Below, in pieces: positions 1 to 6,267 of a stretch of DNA of 12,795 nt. The notes under the pieces were generated by a model. That model saw only the letters and a list, made by a program, of their open reading frames with translations. It was not told the origin of the DNA and ran no database searches. Positions within the stretch are counted from its first letter, which is position 1; the number at the start of each line of letters is the position of its first letter. This DNA is from an uncultured Methanobrevibacter sp. (GTDB taxonomy: Archaea > Methanobacteriota > Methanobacteria > Methanobacteriales > Methanobacteriaceae), in contig CAMODR010000010.1 of assembly GCA_946611495.1 (NCBI GenBank), positions 1 to 12,795 on the forward strand, given 5' to 3'. The position numbers and the translations under genes are program-made.

Positions 1-60
1 ATTATTTTATTATTTTATTATTTTATTATTTTATTATTTTATTATTTTATTATTTTATTT
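1..60. repeat. 8-bp microsatellite (ATTATTTT)n
   Basis: Seven perfect head-to-tail copies of ATTATTTT occupy positions 1-56, and a partial copy follows. The array starts at the window edge, so its full length is unknown. It lies about 85 bp upstream of the amidohydrolase gene. On the plus strand it is T-rich and could act as a terminator tail for a gene to the left, but no such gene is visible here. Confidence 0.95.
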
Positions 61-144
61 GTTATTGGTTATTTTGGAGTTAATGCTCTGTTATTTTAGT
101 ATTATTTGAATTATATTGTTTTATTTTAATTTTGAGATGATTTT

Positions 145-1383
145 ATGTCTTCAATATATATTAAGAATGTAAATATAATAAATCCTTTTGATGAGGAGCC
201 ATTGGAAGAGAGACATGTTTTAATCAAGGATGGCAAAATAGAGTCTTTGCATAAGGAGGAATCAACTCTTTACAGCAATCATATTGTAATAGATGGGGAG
301 GATAACTATCTTCTTCCAGGTTTTATAGACTCTCATGCTCATATCATGGCTAATGGCTTTCATAAGGAAGACACTATGAAAAATCCTCTTGCATTGCATT
401 TTTATAATGCTGTAGCAAATATGAAGGATACAATCGATGCAGGTGTAACAACTGTTCGTGATTGTGGTTTGGCAGATATTGGGGTTAAGATGGCTCAAGA
501 GAAGAAAATATTTCCATCTCCTAGATTGAATATTTCAGTCAAGCCTTTAGCTATTACAGGAGGTCATTTTGACTTTTTCCTTAACTCTGGTTTTGATATG
601 GAACTTGCATATCCTGGATTTCCAGTTGGAACCTGTGATGGTGTTGAAGGGGTTCTTAAAAAGACTCGTGAGGTAATCAGAGCCTGCCCGGACTTTATTA
701 AGATCATGGCTAGTGGTGGCGTATTGTCTCCATACACATCTCCTGAAGTTTCCCAATTCAATCCAAAAGAGCTAAAGACAATAGTGGATGAAGCTAAAAA
801 CAATAATTTAAAGGTTGTAGCACATTGTCACAGTTTAAATGGAATTGAAAAATGTGCTAAGGCAGGGATTAAATCCATTGAGCACGGTACATTTATTGAT
901 AAGAAAACCTCTCAGTTATTGGCTAAAAAGAGAATATATCTTACTCCTACTTTAGTTGTTCATCATACTCTTATTGAAGAGGGTTTCCCAGTATGGGATA
1001 AGTTTGCAGATGATAAAACCAAAAAGCTTAAGGAAATTGTAAAGATACAGAAAGAAAATATATCTGTGGCTTATGAGGAAGGAGTTAAGTTCTTAATGGG
1101 TTCTGACTGTGGTGTAATCGATCATGGAAGAAACCTTGGGGAGTTAAAGTATCTTGTAGATATAGGAATGTCTCCTATTGAGGCTATTCAGGCAGGAACC
1201 ATTGAAGGAGCTAGATTCTTCCATCAAGAGAATCAGTTAGGTTCTATTGAAGAGGGAAAAATAGCAGATATGATAATTGTTCGTGAAAATCCTATTGACA
1301 AGATTGAATCACTTGCTGATAAGGATAATATTTTAACAGTTATCCAAGAGGGTCAAATCCTTAAGGATAAGCCTATCTTTTAA
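145..1383 (+). CDS. Metal-dependent amidohydrolase (imidazolonepropionase-like family)
   Basis: This 412-residue protein belongs to the amidohydrolase superfamily, in the broad imidazolonepropionase/Xaa-Pro dipeptidase-like group (COG1228 type). It should be a soluble hydrolase acting on an amide or cyclic amide bond. Visible motifs are PGFIDSHAHI with metal ligands H64 and H66, FIKIMASGG with a candidate carboxylated lysine K186, VVAHCHS (H227/H229), IEHGT (H247), and MGSDCG with the catalytic aspartate D321. A small beta-sandwich is formed by the N-terminus (about 1-58) and the C-terminus (about 365-412, with GSIEEGKIADMIIV), as is usual in the family. Length is normal and all key residues are present. 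The start ATG follows GAGATGAT. It stands alone: a strong hairpin follows its stop and the next gene converges on it. The substrate cannot be read from sequence; dipeptides or N-acyl amino acids are possible. Confidence 0.9.
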   Translation: MSSIYIKNVNIINPFDEEPLEERHVLIKDGKIESLHKEESTLYSNHIVIDGEDNYLLPGFIDSHAHIMANGFHKEDTMKNPLALHFYNAVANMKDTIDAGVTTVRDCGLADIGVKMAQEKKIFPSPRLNISVKPLAITGGHFDFFLNSGFDMELAYPGFPVGTCDGVEGVLKKTREVIRACPDFIKIMASGGVLSPYTSPEVSQFNPKELKTIVDEAKNNNLKVVAHCHSLNGIEKCAKAGIKSIEHGTFIDKKTSQLLAKKRIYLTPTLVVHHTLIEEGFPVWDKFADDKTKKLKEIVKIQKENISVAYEEGVKFLMGSDCGVIDHGRNLGELKYLVDIGMSPIEAIQAGTIEGARFFHQENQLGSIEEGKIADMIIVRENPIDKIESLADKDNILTVIQEGQILKDKPIF

Positions 1384-1402
1384 TAAAACTCTTTTTGCTT
1401 AT

Positions 1403-1440
1403 TTAGAATTTTGTTAAAAAATTCTAATTTATTTATTTTT
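1403..1440 (+). terminator. Hairpin terminator of the amidohydrolase gene
   Basis: A perfect 10-bp inverted repeat, TTAGAATTTT (1403-1412) and AAAATTCTAA (1418-1427), with a 5-base loop, lies 20 bp after the stop codon. A T-rich stretch to about 1440 follows. Archaeal termination relies mainly on T tracts, so the T-rich tail is the key element and the hairpin may protect the 3' end. Confidence 0.7.
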
Positions 1441-1498
1441 CTTTAAAAAAAGGCTATGGGTATATTTAATTTAATTATTTATTTTTCTTTAAAAAAAG
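1429..1498. repeat. 24-bp direct repeat between two convergent terminators
   Basis: Positions 1429-1452 and 1475-1498 are identical 24-mers (TTATTTATTTTTC followed by TTT, seven A and G), with starts 46 bp apart. Each copy holds a T tract on the plus strand and, through its A run, a T tract on the minus strand. The pair could therefore serve as termination tails for both converging genes. Confidence 0.85.
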
Positions 1499-1503
1499 TA
1501 ATG

Positions 1504-1527
1504 GAGATAATTTAATAAAATTATCTC
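1504..1527 (-). terminator. Hairpin terminator fused to the stop codon of the 80-residue gene
   Basis: A perfect 10-bp inverted repeat, GAGATAATTT (1504-1513) and AAATTATCTC (1518-1527), has a 4-base loop. Read on the minus strand it starts at the last base of the TAG stop codon. It is followed by the seven-T run at 1491-1497. This is a compact terminator for the minus-strand gene. Confidence 0.75.
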
Positions 1528-1769
1528 TAGAAAATATTTTTTATTTTATCCATAACGCCGCCAGCAATCATGCCTGCTGCAATGTTATAGATTTCGTCAG
1601 CTTTTGCTTCATCGACACCTAATTTTTCAGAAATTAAGCTAACGATAGCATTTTTGTTCTTATTTCCTGCAATAAAATTGCTTTCAAAGATTTCGTTAAC
1701 TATATTGCCTTGGCTAGGGTCTAAGTTTGCTTGCTTGACTAATTCTTGAATAAAATCATTTTTGTTCAT
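1527..1769 (-). CDS. Small helical protein of unknown function (80 aa)
   Basis: I do not recognise a named family. The 80-residue product has no signal peptide and no clear membrane segment, and it is predicted to be mostly helical. Its halves look alike. Residues 6-35 (FIQELVKQANLDPSQGNIVN and on) and 41-70 (AIVSLISEKLGVDEAKADEI and on) share hydrophobic spacing, a turn with an acidic residue, and an IAG ending. The first segment also recalls the N-terminal helices of HU-like proteins, but the DNA-binding arm of HU is absent. The C-terminus is GGVMDKIKNIF. Reality of the gene is supported by a terminator hairpin beginning exactly at its stop codon and by protein-like codon use. No good Shine-Dalgarno site precedes the ATG. 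It is monocistronic and convergent with the amidohydrolase gene. Confidence 0.75.
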   Translation of the reverse strand: MNKNDFIQELVKQANLDPSQGNIVNEIFESNFIAGNKNKNAIVSLISEKLGVDEAKADEIYNIAAGMIAGGVMDKIKNIF

Positions 1770-1902
1770 AATTAATCTTTTGTTGTTATAGTTTTAAATT
1801 TTTTCTGATTTTTTTGCCATATTTTCTATTTTGCTTGCCTATTTTTATTTATTCTTTTATTTGGCATTGTTGAATATTTCATAAATTAAGTATTTTTGTT
1901 TA

Positions 1903-1978
1903 GGTTTACCAAAACTTTTATATTATAATTGCTCTATAATTATAAATATTAATAATAATTATAATGACCATTTTTGGT
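1903..1978 (+). promoter_or_regulatory. copZ promoter with candidate copper-regulator sites
   Basis: A TATA-like TTTATATT (1917-1924) is preceded by CCAAAAC (1909-1915) in the BRE position. The motif ACCAAAA at 1908-1914 recurs in inverted orientation as TTTTGGT at 1972-1978, inside the palindrome ACCA-TTTT-TGGT (1967-1978). One copy would overlap the BRE and the other would lie just downstream of the expected start site. A second TATA-like stretch around 1935-1948 would instead place the palindrome at the start site. That a regulator binds here is inference. Confidence 0.45.
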
Positions 1979-2027
1979 GTTAATTTTTATAAACTTAAAC
2001 AATTAATTAAATACTTAGGTGATAAAT

Positions 2028-2234
2028 ATGGCTGAAAAAACTTTAAATGTTGTTGGTATGCACTGTCCTTCTTGTGTAATGAATGTTGAACTCACTATGA
2101 AAGACTTAGATGGTGTAGACGAAGCTAAAGCTTCATTAGATGACAACACTGTAACTGTAGAATACGATCCAGAAAAAGTAACTGACGACGACTTAGTCGG
2201 TGCAGTTGAAGAAGCTGGATTCAAAGTAGAATAA
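2028..2234 (+). CDS. copZ: Copper chaperone CopZ (single HMA domain)
   Basis: This 68-residue cytosolic protein consists of one heavy-metal-associated (HMA) domain. It binds Cu(I) through the two cysteines of GMHCPSC (C13 and C16 after M11-H12) and should hand it to the CopA ATPase encoded 277 bp downstream. The beta-alpha-beta-beta-alpha-beta pattern is clear, ending in LVGAVEEAGFKVE. The protein is strongly acidic, and its GAC/GTA/GAA-rich codon use suggests high expression. An in-frame GTG at 2019 would add three residues, but it lies inside the Shine-Dalgarno AGGTGAT (2017-2023), so the ATG at 2028 is the better start. A terminator-like hairpin follows the stop, so it is probably transcribed on its own. 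Metal specificity for copper rather than another soft metal is inferred from the neighbour. Confidence 0.92.
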   Translation: MAEKTLNVVGMHCPSCVMNVELTMKDLDGVDEAKASLDDNTVTVEYDPEKVTDDDLVGAVEEAGFKVE

Positions 2235-2253
2235 GGATATGGCTAAATATTTC

Positions 2254-2306
2254 AAAATAACTATTTTTATTATTTAATAGTTATTTTAATAATGCTATTT
2301 TTCTAA
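2254..2306 (+). terminator. Hairpin terminator of copZ
   Basis: A perfect 12-bp inverted repeat, AAAATAACTATT (2254-2265) and AATAGTTATTTT (2276-2287), has a 10-base loop. It starts 20 bp after the copZ stop and is followed by T-rich sequence with a T5 run near 2300. This separates copZ from copA. Confidence 0.7.
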
Positions 2307-2443
2307 TTTTACTTTATTTTTTAATTTTATCATTTTAGTCTTTTTTTATAGTTTATAATTGAAGTATTGGGGATTTAATTATTTATTTTCATTGAATTTA
2401 GACTAAAAAAATTTTTAACTATTGTTATAAAATAAAAAATTAT

Positions 2444-2505
2444 TATTTAAATCTGTATAATTATAAATCATATGATTATATTTTTAAATCACTAGTAAAG
2501 GAGGG
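2444..2505 (+). promoter_or_regulatory. copA promoter region, 12-bp palindrome and strong RBS
   Basis: TATA-like sequences occur near 2444-2452 (TATTTAAAT) and 2457-2466. They are followed by a perfect 12-bp palindrome, AATCATATGATT (2466-2477), near the expected start site, which could be an operator. A strong Shine-Dalgarno AAAGGAGGG (2497-2505) lies five bases before the copA ATG. The ACCAAAA sites seen before copZ are not repeated here. Confidence 0.45.
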
Positions 2506-2510
2506 ATTAT

Positions 2511-4994
2511 ATGGCTAAAAATAAAGAATTAAACATTCCTGTAGATGGTATGCATTGTTCTTCATGCTCACTTCTTGTGGAAAAGTCATTTAATAGGCTT
2601 GATGAAGTGGATTCAGTGAATGTTGACTTGAATACAAATAAAGCCCATATTGTCCTAAATGATGATATTTCTTCTGAAAAGATAGATCAGACTGTTGAAG
2701 CAGTAGGCTTTACAGTTCCAAAGGAAGAAGTGACTATTCAAATTGATGGTATGCATTGCGCTTCATGTGTAAATAATGTTGAAAGATTCTTGCCTCGTGT
2801 TGATGGGGTAATAGAGGCTAATGCTAATTTATCTAATCAAAAGGTGACCATCCAATACTATCGAGACATGCTTGATTTAAAGGAAATCAAGAAAACCATT
2901 GAAATGTTAGGTTTTGAGTATCTTGGCCTTGATGGTGAAATGGACATAATGGATGAGGAAGAGCGCTATCAAAAAGACTTAAGAGGCAAATTATATAGGA
3001 TTATTGTCGGTCTTTTCTTTGCCGGAATACTGATGGCAATCATGCAATTGCATATAATGGTTCCTCCACTCACTATGGGACAATTGTCCTTAATAATCGC
3101 AATTTTCCCATTCTGTTATGTGAGCTTGCCGATTCTAAAGGCAGGATGGAACTCATTTAAGCATAAAAACCTTGATATGGACGTAATGTATTCAATGGGT
3201 ATCCTTGTAGCATTTGTATCAAGTGTTTTAGGAACATTCAATATCGTTCTTGACTCAAGTTTCATGTTTTATGAATCTGCAGTGATGCTGCCTTCATTCT
3301 TGACTATTGGAAGATATCTTGAAGCAAGGGCTAAAAGAAAGACATCCTCTTCAATTAAGGAGCTTATAGGCCTTCAACCAAAGACAGCTACTTTAGTCAG
3401 TACAGATGAAGATGGAAACACTGTAGAAAAGGAAATTGACATTGAAGACATTAATATTGGAGATATCTTGCTTGTAAAGCCTGGTGAAAAGATTCCTGCA
3501 GACTCTGTTGTAGTCGATGGTGAAAGCTATGTTGATGAGGCTATGATTACTGGTGAGCCTGTTCCTAAGCTTAAAAAAGCAGGAGTGGATGTATTTTCCG
3601 GTACAATTAACCAAGATGGTGCCCTAAAGATTGAGGCGCAGAAGATTGGTTCTGAAACAGTCCTATCTCAAATCATTGAACTTGTTGAAAAGGCACAAGG
3701 ATCTAAGCCTCCAGTTCAAAGGTTGGCAAATAAGATTGTAACTTGGTTTATTCCAACAATATTGGCTATAGCTATTATTGTATTCTGCTTATGGTACTTT
3801 GTAGCCGGAGAAACATTATTATTCTCACTTACCTGCCTTATTTCAATTCTTGTTGTTGCATGTCCATGTTCCCTTGGTCTTGCAACACCGACTGCCGTTA
3901 CTGTCGGAGTCGGAAGGGCTGCTGAATATGGTATTCTTATCAAGAATGGGGAAACTTTGGAAAGCTCTAAAGATGTAGATGTAGTGGTTTTCGACAAGAC
4001 AGGAACCATTACTGAAGGAAAGCCGGAAGTGGCAGATATCGAATCCTTTGGTCTTGATGAGGATAAATTCCTTCAAGTATTGTCAAGTGTTGAGAATAAT
4101 TCTGCCCACCCAATTGCAAAATCCATATTGAATAAGTTTAAGAAGAATAATATTCAATTGGCAAATGAAGGTAAGGATGACCTTAGCTTACTTGAAGTTG
4201 AAGACTTTGAAAATGTCACTGGTAAAGGTCTAAAGGCTAATGTAAATATTGATGGTGAGTTTAGGCCAGTTTTAGCCGGAAACCTTAAGCTTATGGAAGC
4301 AGAAGGTGTAGAAGTAAGCGAAGATGTTCTAAATAAGTTTGATGATTTCGTTAGCGAAGCAAAAACAACTATTGTTATGGCTTTAGATGGCGAAATAAAA
4401 GGAATAATCACTCTTATGGATAAGATTAAGGACTCTTCTAAATCTGCTATCGATGAATTGCATAAGATGGGCATTGAAACCTATATGCTTACAGGAGATA
4501 ACGCTAAAACAGCAAGCACTGTAGCAAATGCAGTTGGCATTGATAATGTAATGGCTAATGTTCTTCCTAATGACAAGCTGGACAAGGTTCAAGAACTTCA
4601 AAAAGAAGGAAAAAGAGTACTGTTTGTTGGAGATGGAATCAACGATGCTCCTGCACTTTCTCAAGCTGATGTTGGAGTAGCTATGGGTAATGGTACAGAC
4701 ATTGCTATGGAAAGTGGTGATATCGTTATTATGGAAGGAGACCTTGAGAATGTGGTAGCTTCCATTCAGTTCTCACAGAAAGTTATGACAAGGATTAAGC
4801 AAAACCTTTTCTGGGCTTTCGCATACAATATGTTACTTGTACCTGCGGCTGCAGGGCTCTTCTGGATCTTGATTGGACTTGTATTCCGTCCAGAATGGGC
4901 GGGACTTGCTATGGCATTAAGTTCAGTTACTGTTATTAGTTTGTCCTTGCTTTTAAAAGGTTATGTGCCTCCAATCAAAAGGCATAAAGCTTAA
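2511..4994 (+). CDS. copA: Cu(I)-exporting P1B-type ATPase CopA
   Basis: This 827-residue membrane pump exports Cu(I) from the cytoplasm using ATP. It begins with two HMA domains, GMHCSSC (C16, C19) and GMHCASC (C83, C86). Eight membrane segments follow, including those around 163-180, 190-210, 225-245, 252-270, 410-432 and 436-460, and the last two near 766-790 and 797-817. The Cu(I) signature is complete: CPC at 451-453, the AYN pair (Y772, N773) and MxxSS at 801-805. Catalytic elements are TGEP (348-351) in the actuator domain, DKTGT with phosphorylated D495, the nucleotide-binding HP pair (533-534), TGD (661-663) and GDGINDAPAL (707-716). Length is typical for a two-HMA CopA and nothing key is missing. 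It has its own strong RBS and probably its own promoter. CopZ, encoded just upstream, is the likely donor. Confidence 0.97.
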   Translation: MAKNKELNIPVDGMHCSSCSLLVEKSFNRLDEVDSVNVDLNTNKAHIVLNDDISSEKIDQTVEAVGFTVPKEEVTIQIDGMHCASCVNNVERFLPRVDGVIEANANLSNQKVTIQYYRDMLDLKEIKKTIEMLGFEYLGLDGEMDIMDEEERYQKDLRGKLYRIIVGLFFAGILMAIMQLHIMVPPLTMGQLSLIIAIFPFCYVSLPILKAGWNSFKHKNLDMDVMYSMGILVAFVSSVLGTFNIVLDSSFMFYESAVMLPSFLTIGRYLEARAKRKTSSSIKELIGLQPKTATLVSTDEDGNTVEKEIDIEDINIGDILLVKPGEKIPADSVVVDGESYVDEAMITGEPVPKLKKAGVDVFSGTINQDGALKIEAQKIGSETVLSQIIELVEKAQGSKPPVQRLANKIVTWFIPTILAIAIIVFCLWYFVAGETLLFSLTCLISILVVACPCSLGLATPTAVTVGVGRAAEYGILIKNGETLESSKDVDVVVFDKTGTITEGKPEVADIESFGLDEDKFLQVLSSVENNSAHPIAKSILNKFKKNNIQLANEGKDDLSLLEVEDFENVTGKGLKANVNIDGEFRPVLAGNLKLMEAEGVEVSEDVLNKFDDFVSEAKTTIVMALDGEIKGIITLMDKIKDSSKSAIDELHKMGIETYMLTGDNAKTASTVANAVGIDNVMANVLPNDKLDKVQELQKEGKRVLFVGDGINDAPALSQADVGVAMGNGTDIAMESGDIVIMEGDLENVVASIQFSQKVMTRIKQNLFWAFAYNMLLVPAAAGLFWILIGLVFRPEWAGLAMALSSVTVISLSLLLKGYVPPIKRHKA

Positions 4995-5010
4995 AATATT
5001 TGCTTTTCAT

Positions 5011-5110
5011 TCCTATTATTGAACTATTTGAATCATAATTTGATTTATTATTTATTTTTAATAATAGGATCTATTTAATTTTTTTCTATTTTATTTTCTA
5101 TTTTATTTTC
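5011..5110 (+). terminator. copA terminator: nested hairpin and T-rich tail
   Basis: TCCTATTATT (5011-5020) pairs perfectly with AATAATAGGA (5060-5069). Inside the large loop, AATCA (5031-5035) pairs with TGATT (5041-5045). A T-rich tail follows, containing two tandem copies of CTATTTTATTTT (5086-5097, 5098-5109). This sits 17 bp after the copA stop. Confidence 0.6.
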
Positions 5111-5130
5111 TTATTTTTTATGAATCTATA

Positions 5131-5162
5131 TTGTGTTTTTGTGCAGTTGTGTTTTTGTGCAT
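5131..5162 (+). repeat. Two-copy 16-bp tandem repeat
   Basis: TTGTGTTTTTGTGCA occurs at 5131-5145 and again at 5147-5161, a 16-bp period differing only in the last base (G or T). It is noticeably richer in G than the surrounding sequence. Function unknown. Confidence 0.9.
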
Positions 5163-5331
5163 TTACGCATCATAGGTTAATTTATATGATATTAGAATAA
5201 ATTATTATTACTGAAAATTATTATATTTTTTTACTTATTATCTATTTGATGAATTTTTTTTAATAATTTTTTAAGATATAATTTTATTAATTGTTTTATT
5301 AATTTATCACGAATTTATTTAACTAATGAGA

Positions 5332-5341
5332 TTAATATATA
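5332..5341 (+). promoter_or_regulatory. Candidate TATA box of the toxin-antitoxin-like pair
   Basis: TTAATATATA at 5332-5341 is a plausible archaeal TATA element. Transcription would start near 5360-5368, leaving a leader of about 65 bases before the ATG at 5430. A transcript starting there would exclude the upstream TTG codon at 5346. Confidence 0.35.
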
Positions 5342-5429
5342 TTTTTTGAGAAAACAATTTTTTAAGATTCTCAATGTAATAATTTCTTCTCTTATCAAAT
5401 TATTAAAAAATTTATTTGGGAAGGTAATT

Positions 5430-5750
5430 ATGAAAGATTTTGATATTGAAGATGCATTAAGAATTATTCAAAATTGTGATGAAAATTCCATAAAAGATAC
5501 AAGACATTTCCGTTTTCGTAATGTTCAAAGAAATTATGACTCTGACTTAATTTACCAAACTTTATTATTTAAACCTATTGTGGGAATATTAAAACAGGAT
5601 TATAATAAATTTAAGATTTATTATGAGCATGAAATTAAAATTTCGGAAGATATTATTTTAATCATTGCTATTGAAGAGAATAATTTGATTAATTTGATTA
5701 CAACATTTTCTACTTCTAAACAACAAAGGTTGCGTAAATATGGGATATAA
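5430..5750 (+). CDS. Small DUF4258/RelE-like protein, candidate toxin (106 aa)
   Basis: The 106-residue product has an N-terminal helical part and then the pattern RHFRFRNVQRNY (about 25-36), a helix, KPIVGILKQDYNKFKIYYEH (48-67) and two strands, DIILIIAIEE and LINLITTFST. This H-x-R-rich helix followed by a beta-sheet that ends in a T-rich strand resembles DUF4258-type proteins of the RelE/BrnT-like toxin fold. This is recognition by pattern, not a search. The gene overlaps the downstream DUF2283 gene by 11 bp, the usual layout of a toxin-antitoxin operon. The frame stays open upstream to a TTG at 5346, but the ATG at 5430 follows GGGAAGGT and is preferred; the upstream part would also add an odd hydrophobic stretch. 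Both small genes are more AT-rich than their neighbours, which fits horizontal transfer. Confidence 0.7.
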   Translation: MKDFDIEDALRIIQNCDENSIKDTRHFRFRNVQRNYDSDLIYQTLLFKPIVGILKQDYNKFKIYYEHEIKISEDIILIIAIEENNLINLITTFSTSKQQRLRKYGI

Positions 5751-6108
5751 AAAAGCTAAATTAGATTATGATGAAAAATATGATTCTTTATTCGTTTTTT
5801 GTGAAGATGAGTATGAGTATAAAACTTCTTTAGAATTAGATTCAAATATTATTCTTGATTTTAGTGTAGATGGGGTTCCTGTTGCATTTGAATTTTTAAA
5901 TGCTTCTAATTTATTTAATGTTAATAAAGATGACTTTTCTAAAATCAAATCATTAAATATTAAATCAAAAATCACTAAAAAAGAAATTAATATAACTGTT
6001 AAAATATTAATTTCTAAATTAAACAAAGCTATTGACACTGGTGTGAATAGAGTAATAAGTAATAATCTCAATGTTCCAGAATATGATTCTGAAATAGCAT
6101 TAGCTTAA
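5740..6108 (+). CDS. DUF2283 family protein, candidate antitoxin (122 aa)
   Basis: Residues about 7-60 fit the DUF2283 pattern: LDYDEKYDSLFVF, an acidic strand, then SNIILDFSVDGVPVAFEFLNAS, which corresponds to the family's D-x-D/E-G-x-x-V-x-x-E-x-L-x-A-S block. DUF2283 proteins are commonly paired with DUF4258-like partners and are thought to act as antitoxins. Residues 61-122 form a lysine-rich extension ending in a polar tail (NVPEYDSEIALA) that might wrap the partner. The ATG lies within the upstream gene, 11 bp before its stop ends, with AAAGGT about nine bases before it, so translation is probably coupled. No separate DNA-binding domain is visible, so autoregulation is uncertain. A 19-T run lies about 78 bp after the stop. 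Confidence 0.75.
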   Translation: MGYKKAKLDYDEKYDSLFVFCEDEYEYKTSLELDSNIILDFSVDGVPVAFEFLNASNLFNVNKDDFSKIKSLNIKSKITKKEINITVKILISKLNKAIDTGVNRVISNNLNVPEYDSEIALA

Positions 6109-6185
6109 TTTTATTACTTTGTATTTTTTTAATTGATATATTTTTTATTATATTTTTTTTAATCTTATTTTTCATTATTTTCTTA

Positions 6186-6204
6186 TTTTTTTTTTTTTTT
6201 TTTT
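6186..6204 (+). terminator. 19-T homopolymer, plus-strand terminator
   Basis: An uninterrupted run of 19 T occupies 6186-6204, preceded by more T-rich sequence from about 6118. Oligo-T tracts are sufficient terminators for archaeal RNA polymerase, so this probably ends the two-gene operon. Homopolymers of this length are also prone to length errors in sequencing. Confidence 0.6.
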
Positions 6205-6267
6205 AAATGTTGTATATTTAACATCCCTATTTGTTTTCATAGGTTTAATCCTTTTTAAGTTATTTAA

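Larger units (their letters stand above)
4995..5429. other. 435-bp AT-rich intergenic region
   Basis: This gap between copA and the small gene pair holds the copA terminator (5011-5069), two short tandem repeats (5086-5109 and 5131-5162) and a TATA-like element at 5332-5341. No convincing gene was found. A 26-codon ATG frame at 5120-5200 has no ribosome binding site. The sequence is more AT-rich than the copA coding region. Confidence 0.7.

Noticed and set aside
2019..2027. GTG start of copZ three codons upstream
   Set aside because: This GTG is part of the Shine-Dalgarno AGGTGAT that serves the ATG at 2028.
5120..5200. 26-codon open frame starting with ATG
   Set aside because: No ribosome binding site, no recognisable protein pattern, and it consists largely of the 16-bp tandem repeat.
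5346..5429. Upstream extension of the candidate toxin from a TTG codon
   Set aside because: There is no ribosome binding site, the likely TATA box lies directly before it so the transcript would start downstream, and ATG 5430 has GGGAAGGT before it.
6186..6204. Phase-variable homopolymer switching a gene
   Set aside because: The 19-T run is intergenic, after the stop of one gene and before the stop of the converging one, so it cannot shift a reading frame; a terminator role is simpler.
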